Below are positions 58,681 through 64,000 of a stretch of DNA of 64,000 nt, piece after piece. This stretch comes from Salipiger bermudensis HTCC2601. Lineage in GTDB: Bacteria > Pseudomonadota > Alphaproteobacteria > Rhodobacterales > Rhodobacteraceae. Location: the NCBI RefSeq assembly GCF_000153725.1, contig NZ_DS022278.1, positions 154,566 to 218,565 on the forward strand, in the 5' to 3' direction. The position numbers and the translations under genes were made by a program. A model generated the notes under the pieces. That model saw only the letters and a program-made list of their open reading frames with translations, searched no databases and was not told where the DNA came from. Position 1 is the first letter of the stretch. Each line of letters opens with the position of its first letter.

Positions 58681-58963
58681 CGACACGATTGGCCTCGCCT
58701 GCGAGGGCAAGCTCAGCGAAAGCGACCTGAAACGGATGCACGCCCTGCTTCATGAGCGCCTGCAAGAGACAAGTAAGCCCGGCCTGGTTCTCGATCTCAC
58801 GAGGTTCGAAGGCTACGATGGGCCGTCCGCTCTGCTCGAAGATCTGAAAATCGACACAGCCCATAGGAATGACTTCCGCCGCGTCGCTGTGGTGGGCGAA
58901 GGGGCTTTGTTGGAGTGGGGAACCAGGTTCGCCGACGTGCTGACCACGGCAGAACTCCGTTAG
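58652..58963 (+). CDS. SpoIIAA-like (STAS-fold) protein
   Basis: 103 residues. It reads FTETLTAHDDTIGLACEGKL, then ARG/LEU-rich RMHALLHERLQE, PGLVLDLTRFEGYDGPSALL and RRVAVVGEGALLEWGTRFAD, the pattern of the SpoIIAA-like family. The ATG at 58652 has GGAGGAAAA before it and lies 29 bases inside the CDF gene. These proteins have a lipid-binding or regulatory STAS fold. Role in metal resistance unknown, although it recurs next to CDF genes. Confidence 0.85.
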   Translation: MFTETLTAHDDTIGLACEGKLSESDLKRMHALLHERLQETSKPGLVLDLTRFEGYDGPSALLEDLKIDTAHRNDFRRVAVVGEGALLEWGTRFADVLTTAELR

Positions 58964-59123
58964 TTCGACCCGGCGGAAATGAAGGCGGCAATCGCCTGGG
59001 CAAGTGAAAGGTAGAGTAGCTTTCAATCAGATGCCTTCGCAGAAGACAGCATCTGTTCGAAACCATAAACAAAAGAACTACAGCAGTTGCGAGACCCAAG
59101 AGCAATCCGAAAGTTCTGAACAT
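58797..59123 (-). CDS. Possible small membrane protein, low confidence
   Basis: The ATG at 59121-59123 has AAAGGAG seven bases before it and opens with a convincing hydrophobic leader, FRTFGLLLGLATAVVLLFMV, followed by RCCLL. After about 25 codons the frame runs antisense into the SpoIIAA-like gene and loses any protein character. Either only a short peptide is real with a downstream frameshift, or this is chance. Confidence 0.3.
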   Translation of the reverse strand: MFRTFGLLLGLATAVVLLFMVSNRCCLLRRHLIESYSTFHLPRRLPPSFPPGRTNGVLPWSARRRTWFPTPTKPLRPPQRRGGSHSYGLCRFSDLRAERTAHRSLRTS

Positions 59124-59293
59124 GGTCGCTCCTTTCGCAAAGGAGTAACTTTGGTACGGTGGCACTGCCCTTGCCGGGGCATTATCAAATCGTAATGTTT
59201 TAGCGGCTCAGGGCGCCAGTTGGTTAACATAAACTTCACTATCGGATATTGAATCGCGCCGTGTTTCTCGGCTCCAAAGCTTGGCAAGCGAAC
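58964..59293. other. Intergenic region between the metal cluster and the IS-rich end
   Basis: 330 bases after the SpoIIAA-like stop. Apart from the possible leftward peptide at 59123 it holds no open frame with family signs. No MerR-type promoter or strong hairpin was found. Base composition drops (AT-richer around 59040-59240), as is common at island borders. Confidence 0.4.
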
Positions 59294-60136
59294 CTACCTG
59301 GAAATTTCCCCTGCTAACACCGCTCGTCCGTGCACCGCCAAGGTTGCTGAAAACCTCTGGCACCCAAACTTGCGGATTACATCCAGTACGCGCGCTTCGT
59401 AGGCAGCGTGACCGATCAAACGACACAGGTCGGACGCGTGGAACTGGCGGTTCGCAGTCGGGGCGGCTTGCATCTGTCTCAGCAATTCGCGCTCTTTGGG
59501 GTCTGCTACCCGCTTCTGCGATGGTTTCACCTCGGGACGAGGCCGAGTCCCCGACGAATTCCGCCATCGGCGCATGAAGCCAAGCAGGAAGCCGGCCGGC
59601 ACCCTGCCGTTGCCTCGGGACCGATTGAAGGCGAGGAAGCGGTCCCAAATGACCTGGGTGTCGACGTTCCAGCAGGGCAACGTGGCCTTCGCTGCTTTGA
59701 TGAGCTCTGCCCAACTGGTCTGAAAAACATTCGAACTCGCTGTGATGTCGATCAGTCCTGCGAAGATAGTTTTGTTATTATTATCTCTAGATAGTGATGT
59801 GTCACCTTCACCTGACACGAGATCATGGGTTTCACTCTCCTCGTCGAAGGCGGAAAACCGAAAGATCCAGGGCGCGAACTTGCCATTCGGCTTCGCCCGC
59901 TCGAGCTGCAACTCCGACGTCTCAAGTTCGCTCAAAAGAACCGAAAGATATTGTCGTGAGACACCCATCCTCTCTGCCAGGGCAGAGAGGGTGAAGGCTG
60001 CCGTTCCGCGCGACAAACCGTTGTAGCCATCCTTCCAGGCGATGGCATCGAGGATGAGGGTGGCAAGCTTGTGCGCTGCAACAGAGAGATTTGTCTGCGT
60101 GATCCGTCGCAGGATCAGGCCGGTCGTAGGTTCCAT
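59294..60136 (-). CDS. HTH DNA-binding protein of unknown role
   Basis: About 280 residues from the ATG at 60134-60136; the frame is open 47 codons further upstream, but that part overlaps an IS-like start region. Residues 50-80 contain an HTH (FTLSALAERMGVSRQYLSVL). The rest is mixed helical with VIWDRFLAFNRSRGNGRVPA and ASDLCRLIGHAAYEARVLDV. It may be a plasmid or mobile-element regulator or replication-linked protein, but no motif proves that. Confidence 0.6.
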   Translation of the reverse strand: MEPTTGLILRRITQTNLSVAAHKLATLILDAIAWKDGYNGLSRGTAAFTLSALAERMGVSRQYLSVLLSELETSELQLERAKPNGKFAPWIFRFSAFDEESETHDLVSGEGDTSLSRDNNNKTIFAGLIDITASSNVFQTSWAELIKAAKATLPCWNVDTQVIWDRFLAFNRSRGNGRVPAGFLLGFMRRWRNSSGTRPRPEVKPSQKRVADPKERELLRQMQAAPTANRQFHASDLCRLIGHAAYEARVLDVIRKFGCQRFSATLAVHGRAVLAGEISR

Positions 60137-60297
60137 GGTCGAGGTCTCCTTGGAGATCCGACGCCATGTCGTGAGACAACAACATTCTTGCCAGCAAAAC
60201 AACTTTGCTGGTTGCAGGTGTTTTGGCGGTGCGCTAGGCCGTGTTGACAAAAGGGATTCACAGTTGCCGTTAGGCATGATTCAAGCTGGTATCTGCG

Positions 60298-60560
60298 ATG
60301 GAGACCAGCTTGGCACGAGACCTGATGTCGGACGAGGAATGGGCGTTCTTTGAGCGGTTCATCCTTGCAATCCGCGCCCCGAACGGGCGTAAACCTACCA
60401 ATCACCGCCTTGTTCTTGATGGGATTTTCTGGATCGCTCGGACCGGCGCGCCTTGGCGCGACCTGCCTGAGGAGTTTGGAAAATGGTCGAGCGTCTATCG
60501 GCAGTTTCGGCGTTGGACACTGGCGGGGCTCTGGGAGCAGATCATGGACGCCCTGAACGA
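60298..60560 (+). pseudogene. IS5-family transposase, N-terminal part
   Basis: The text reads METSLARDLMSDEEWAFFER, then RKPTNHRLVLDGIFWIARTG, APWRDLPEEFGKWSSVYRQF and LAGLWEQIMDALN, the classical start of IS427-type transposases. After the IS256 insertion it continues at 61932 in frame with ESGALPHALQMIDSTVVRG, which carries the first catalytic Asp. The rest is missing. Confidence 0.85.
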
Positions 60561-61921
60561 TGATGTCCCGGGAAGTGGTGTAGCTCCTCATGGGCCTCGC
60601 GCTTTCGAGCGGGCCGAGCTGGTCAGTCGCTCTGCGCTGCAGGCAGACTGACACCGAGATCATCGCAGACGGGCGCGAGCGTTTCCAGCGTCATGTATCT
60701 GGCGCGCTGGACTGTCCATTCCTCGGTCTGCTCCATGAGGATCGCGCCGACGAGGCGCCGGATCGAAGCCTCGTTCGGAAAGATGCCGACGACGTCCGTG
60801 CGTCGCTTGATCTCGCCGTTCAGCCGCTCGATCGGATTGGTGCTGTGCAGCTTGGTGCGATGCTGGGCCGGGAAGGTCATATAGGCCAGGACGTCCTCCT
60901 CGGCCGTGTCCATGAGCGTGGCCAGCTTGGGGAGCTTGCCGCGCATCTGGTCCGCCACGAGACGCCACTGGGCCTTCGCCGCCGCGTGGTCGGGCTGGGC
61001 AAAGGCCGTGGCGATGAATGCCGAGACCACCCGGCGGCTGTTCTTGCCGGCATGGGCGAGCGCATTGCGCTGGAAGTGGACGCGGCAGCGCTGCCAGGTC
61101 GTGGACAGGACCCGGGCGGTGGCGGCCTTGATGCCCTCATGCGCATCGCTGATCACAAGCTTCACGCCGCTGAGGCCACGGCGGACGAGATCACGCAGGA
61201 ACTCGGTCCAAAAGGGTTCGGCCTCGGAGGCCCCGATCGCCATGCCCAGCACTTCGCGCCTGCCGTCGGTGTTGACGCCCACCGCGAGCGTGACCGCAAC
61301 CGATACGATCCGGCCGCCCTGGCGCACCTTGAGATAGGTGGCATCGATCCAGAGGTAGGGCCATTCGCCCTCGATCGGCCGTGTCAGAAAGGCATCCACG
61401 CGCTCGTCGATCTCCTCGCACAGTCGGCTGACCTGGCTCTTCGACACCCCGGTGCCACCCATGGCCTGCACCAGGTCGTCCATCGATCGCGTTGAGACGC
61501 CGTGGACATAGGCCTCCTGGATCACGGCCGTCAGGGCCTTCTCAACAGAGCGCCGCGGCTCGAGGAACGAGGGGAAATAGGAGCCGGTGCGCAGGCGCGG
61601 GATGCGCAGTTCGACGCTGCCGGCCCGGGTCTGCCAGTCCCGATCGCGATACCCGTTGCGCTGCGCCAGGCGCTCGCTGGTCTTCTCACCATAGTCAGCA
61701 CCGGTCTTGGCGCCGACCTCCAACTCCATCAGCCGTTCGGCAGCAAAGCCGATCATCTCGCGAAGCAGGTCGGCATCGGCGCTCTTCTCTACCAGCGCAC
61801 GCAGGTCCATCATGGGTTTGGTCATCGGGGGCATCCCTCGGTTCAGGTTGGTGTCAGCAACCCGACCCTACCGAGAAACCCGATGGCCACCGAAAGCTAC
61901 ACCACGACCTGGGACCTCACC
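60561..61921 (-). mobile_element. IS256-family element
   Basis: It is flanked by the direct repeat CCCTGAACGA at 60551-60560 and 61922-61931; the true duplication is probably the inner 8-9 bases. Inner ends are inverted and related: GATGTCCCGGGAAGTGGTGT on the left and, on the other strand, GAGGTCCCAGGTCGTGGTGT on the right. It is inserted in the IS5 transposase gene. Confidence 0.88.
60623..61834 (-). CDS. IS256-family transposase
   Basis: 403 residues, full length. [20 protein letters not shown] and [20 protein letters not shown] in the N-terminal part. DDE core: [20 protein letters not shown] (first Asp), [20 protein letters not shown] (second Asp) and the C-terminal Glu in [20 protein letters not shown]. 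Several ATG codons lie near the start. It looks intact and active. Confidence 0.95.
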   Translation of the reverse strand: MPPMTKPMMDLRALVEKSADADLLREMIGFAAERLMELEVGAKTGADYGEKTSERLAQRNGYRDRDWQTRAGSVELRIPRLRTGSYFPSFLEPRRSVEKALTAVIQEAYVHGVSTRSMDDLVQAMGGTGVSKSQVSRLCEEIDERVDAFLTRPIEGEWPYLWIDATYLKVRQGGRIVSVAVTLAVGVNTDGRREVLGMAIGASEAEPFWTEFLRDLVRRGLSGVKLVISDAHEGIKAATARVLSTTWQRCRVHFQRNALAHAGKNSRRVVSAFIATAFAQPDHAAAKAQWRLVADQMRGKLPKLATLMDTAEEDVLAYMTFPAQHRTKLHSTNPIERLNGEIKRRTDVVGIFPNEASIRRLVGAILMEQTEEWTVQRARYMTLETLAPVCDDLGVSLPAAQSD

Positions 61922-62012
61922 CCCTGAACGAAAGCGGCGCGCTGCCACACGCCTTGCAAATGATCGACAGCACTGTGGTTCGCGGTAAGCGCTGTCTACG
62001 CCCCACGCGGGA

Positions 62013-63584
62013 TCAGCTTGACGTGGTGAAGCTCCAGGGCAGAAGCTCGTCGATCCTGCTGGCCGGGTGACCGGCGGCGATCGCTTCGAGGGTCGCCTTG
62101 AGGTAGGCGAAGGGCTCCACGCCGTTGATCTTCGCGGTGGCGATCAGGGAGGCGATGCGGGCCCAGGTGCGGCCGCCCTCGTCGTGGCCGGCGAAGAGTG
62201 CGTTCTTTCTTGTCAGGGCGATCGGGCGGATCAGGTTTTCGACGGCGTTGGAGTCCATCTCGACGCGGCCGTCGTGGAGGAAGGTCTGCAGGCCGCCCCA
62301 CTGGCGGTGGATGTAGGTCAGCTTCTCGCCGAGGCGTGACTTAACCGAGATACGCAGACGCTGTGCCTGCAGCCAGTCGCCGAACTCGGCCACGAGGGGC
62401 GCGCTGCGGGCCTGACGGGCCGACAGACGTTGGCCCGGGCCCATGCCCCGGATCTCGACCTCGATACGGTAGAGCTCAGCGATCCGGCGCAGGCCCTCGG
62501 CGGCGATTTCCGAGCCGTCGCGATCGAAGACCTCCTTCAGCTTGCGCCGCGCATGCGCCCAGCAGTGGGCCACCGTGATCGGCGCGCCGCCCTTGCGGGA
62601 GGGGCGCGTCAGTCGATCGTAACCGGTATAGCCATCCAGTTGCAGGATGCCGTCGAAGCCCTGCAGGATCTGCTCGGCATGGGCGCCAGCACGGCTTGGG
62701 CGATAGGTGAAGACCACGCCGGGCGGGTCATCGCCGCCCCATCCACGATCATCCCGGGCAAGCGCCCAGAGGTAGCCGGTCTTGGTTCGGCCACGGCCCG
62801 GGTCCAACACCGGGGCGGTCGTCTCGTCCATGAACAGCTTGCCGGAGGACTTGAGGTGCTCGGTCAGCCTGTCGACCACGGGGCCGAGGTGGAAAGCCGC
62901 AGTGCCGGCCCAGTCCGCCAAGGTGCTGCGATCGATCTGGATGCCGGAGCGGGCAAGGGTCTGGCTCTGTCTGTAAAACGGCAGGTGGTCCGCAAACTTG
63001 GACACCAGGACATGTGCGATGGCCCCTTCGGTCGGCAGCCCACCTTCGATCAGCCGGGGTGCGGCGACAGCCTGAATGACCCCATCCGAGCAGATGCCGC
63101 AGGCATACTTCGGCCGGATGTCGACCAGCACCCGAAGCTGCGCGGGCACGATGTCCAGCCGCTCGGTCCGATCCTCGCCGATCCGGTGCATGCGGCCGCA
63201 CCCACACGGGCACTCAAGGCTCGCCGGTTCGATGACACGTTCGATGCGCGGCAGATCAGCGGGCAGATGGCCGAGATTGCGCTGCCGTCTCCGGCGCGGC
63301 GTCGTGGTGGATGGCGCAGCCTGCTCCTTGCGGGTCTCGACCTCGGCGACGGCGGTTTCCAGGTCTTCGAAGGCCAGCTGCCGGTCGTCTTCGCTCAGCT
63401 TCTCGGACCGTTTGCCATGCACGACATGGTTCAACTCGGCGACGAGATGCTCGAGGCGCCGGTTTGCGTCCTTCAGCGCACCATTCTCCTGCAGCAGCGC
63501 AAGAACGGCGGCGCGCTGGCTCTCGGGGATCGCGGACAGGTCGATGGGCGGGGCGTTGGACATGCGCAGATTATACCGCGCCAA
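62013..63584 (-). CDS. tnpC: IS66-family transposase TnpC
   Basis: 523 residues, intact. N-terminal coiled coil (LALLQENGALKDANRRLEHL), zinc-finger residues (LECPCGCGRMHRIG and CGICSD), the IS66 core (GLPTEGAIAHVLVSKFADHL, FMDETTAPVLDPGRGRTKTG, ILQLDGYTGYDRLT) and the C-terminal GRVEMDSNAVENLIRPIAL with the catalytic Glu. Unlike the copy in the first IS66, it has no frameshift. A start seven codons downstream (MSNAPPIDLS) is possible. Confidence 0.94.
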   Translation of the reverse strand: MARYNLRMSNAPPIDLSAIPESQRAAVLALLQENGALKDANRRLEHLVAELNHVVHGKRSEKLSEDDRQLAFEDLETAVAEVETRKEQAAPSTTTPRRRRQRNLGHLPADLPRIERVIEPASLECPCGCGRMHRIGEDRTERLDIVPAQLRVLVDIRPKYACGICSDGVIQAVAAPRLIEGGLPTEGAIAHVLVSKFADHLPFYRQSQTLARSGIQIDRSTLADWAGTAAFHLGPVVDRLTEHLKSSGKLFMDETTAPVLDPGRGRTKTGYLWALARDDRGWGGDDPPGVVFTYRPSRAGAHAEQILQGFDGILQLDGYTGYDRLTRPSRKGGAPITVAHCWAHARRKLKEVFDRDGSEIAAEGLRRIAELYRIEVEIRGMGPGQRLSARQARSAPLVAEFGDWLQAQRLRISVKSRLGEKLTYIHRQWGGLQTFLHDGRVEMDSNAVENLIRPIALTRKNALFAGHDEGGRTWARIASLIATAKINGVEPFAYLKATLEAIAAGHPASRIDELLPWSFTTSS

Positions 63585-63617
63585 ATGCGTCGATGCCCTA
63601 TCATTCCCTGGGGCGAG

Positions 63618-63971
63618 TCACTCTGCCACAGCTGGTCTGCGCACCTCCAGAGATCGCACACGGCGCCAGTCCAGGCCGGCAAACAGGGCCTCGAACTGTG
63701 CCCGGTTCAGCGTCATGGCCCCATCCCTGATCGCAGGCCAGGTGAAAGTGCTTTCCTCAAGCCGCTTGTAGGCCATGACCAAACCACTGCCGTCCCAGAA
63801 CAGGATCTTCAAGCGGTCGGCGCGCTTCGAACGGAAGACAAAGACCGTGCCAGTGAACGGGTCCTCGGCCAACATCGACTGCACCAGCGCCGCGAGGCCA
63901 TCATGTCCCTTGCGGAAGTCGACCGGCTTCGTCGCCTGTGCAGCGACACCGCTGGTGAAACAGCGCGACAT
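63618..63971 (-). CDS. tnpB: IS66-family accessory protein TnpB (Orf2)
   Basis: 117 residues. KPVDFRKGHDGLAALVQSML near the start, GTVFVFRSKRADRLKILFWD, GLVMAYKRLEESTFTWP and a C-terminal ALFAGLDWRRV are the Orf2 marks. It precedes tnpC by about 30 bases. The N-terminal 13 residues are unlike the family, so the true start could differ slightly. Confidence 0.92.
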   Translation of the reverse strand: MSRCFTSGVAAQATKPVDFRKGHDGLAALVQSMLAEDPFTGTVFVFRSKRADRLKILFWDGSGLVMAYKRLEESTFTWPAIRDGAMTLNRAQFEALFAGLDWRRVRSLEVRRPAVAE

Positions 63972-64000
63972 CGCAGGTGGTGATTTTGGGGGAAGCGGAA

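Larger units (their letters stand above)
60238..61984 (+). mobile_element. IS5-family (IS427-type) element, broken by IS256 and cut by IS66
   Basis: Left end near 60238 (GGCCGTGTTGACAAAAGGG). Its transposase frame is interrupted at 60560 by the IS256 element, resumes at 61932, and is lost at 61985 where the second IS66 begins. Only about 0.4 kb of this IS remains once the IS256 is removed. Confidence 0.82.
61985..64000 (-). mobile_element. Second IS66-family element (right end outside the window)
   Basis: Left end GTAAGCGCTGTCTACGCC at 61985, with the typical IS66 GTAA start. It carries tnpC and tnpB leftward; tnpA and the other end lie past 64000. It cuts the IS5 transposase remnant. It differs clearly in sequence from the IS66 copy at 6994-11056. 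Confidence 0.88.

Noticed and set aside
62430..63983. 517-residue rightward frame through the second IS66
   Set aside because: Antisense of tnpC and tnpB. No motif.
1..64000. tRNA, rRNA or replication origin/partition genes
   Set aside because: None was recognised by eye in this window. The HTH protein at 59294 is not enough to claim a replication gene.

Overview
The window looks like an accessory replicon or genomic island of an alphaproteobacterium of the Rhodobacteraceae/Roseobacter type. This is inferred from the high-GC, GC3-rich codon use, the style of the insertion sequences (IS66, IS21, IS256, IS4 and ISL3 kinds), the MntR/CadR/CueR-type regulators and the gene content. No rRNA, tRNA, CRISPR array, replication origin or phage structural gene was seen. 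Insertion sequences crowd both ends and the middle is a dense metal-resistance and envelope-maintenance region.

Layout. 1-4731: IS debris (IS256 and ISL3 fragments), an intact IS6-family element, an intact IS21-family element, and a 186-bp scrap of an older operon between them. 4749-6511: a short leftward set (VTT membrane protein, DUF6010-like protein with a CueR-type promoter, two-TM channel). 6552-11096: a secreted rhodanese gene cut in two by an IS66-family element, which itself carries an IS4-family element. Both insertions keep exact target duplications, so the original gene can be rebuilt in frame. 11285-17973: a two-component system, an SHOCT protein and ccmFGHI. 18002-20717: ScsB/DsbD, a lipoprotein and a small DUF2933-like protein, leftward. 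20873-26453: an L,D-transpeptidase (LDT) with a nonsense codon in its leader, three class I cytochromes c, a Met-rich cytochrome c', a multicopper oxidase and DsbA. 26496-31405: CopZ, CopA, CueR, a glutaredoxin-MauE fusion and a DUF305 protein. 31585-34888: LDT, second multicopper oxidase, DsbB, LDT. 34965-41891: lipoprotein, Met-rich EF-hand protein, DUF302 protein, Lgt, second copper ATPase, APC permease. 42585-43482: an IS5 stub fused to ccdA. 43523-48033: LDT, Zn/Cd/Pb ATPase and MntR. 48128-55783: one tight eleven-gene leftward operon (sco-dsbB-dsbA-pcuAC-sco-M23 peptidase-DUF411-ZIP-lspA-lnt-small membrane protein). 55961-58963: CadR/ZntR-type regulator, two CDF transporters, a transglutaminase-like protein and a SpoIIAA-like protein. 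59294-64000: an HTH protein, then an IS5 element broken by IS256 and cut by a second IS66.

How the genes fit together. Two MerR-family regulons can be read from the DNA. CueR-type promoters (TTGACC, 19-bp spacer with a dyad, -10) stand before the DUF6010-VTT pair, the DUF2933-ScsB run, copZ, copA and the second copper ATPase. A second set (TTGAAG/C, then a CT-TAG dyad in a 19-bp spacer) stands before an LDT, the Zn/Cd ATPase, the eleven-gene operon and the transglutaminase-CDF pair. Around the efflux pumps and copper oxidases lies an unusually complete set of periplasmic quality-control genes: DsbA x2, DsbB x2, ScsB, CcdA, CcmFGHI, Sco x2, PCuAC, all three lipoprotein-maturation enzymes (Lgt, LspA, Lnt), an M23 peptidase and four LDTs. 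The main hypothesis is that this is a metal-inducible envelope-protection programme: it removes copper and divalent metals and also replaces the cell-wall, lipoprotein and thiol-redox enzymes that those metals poison.
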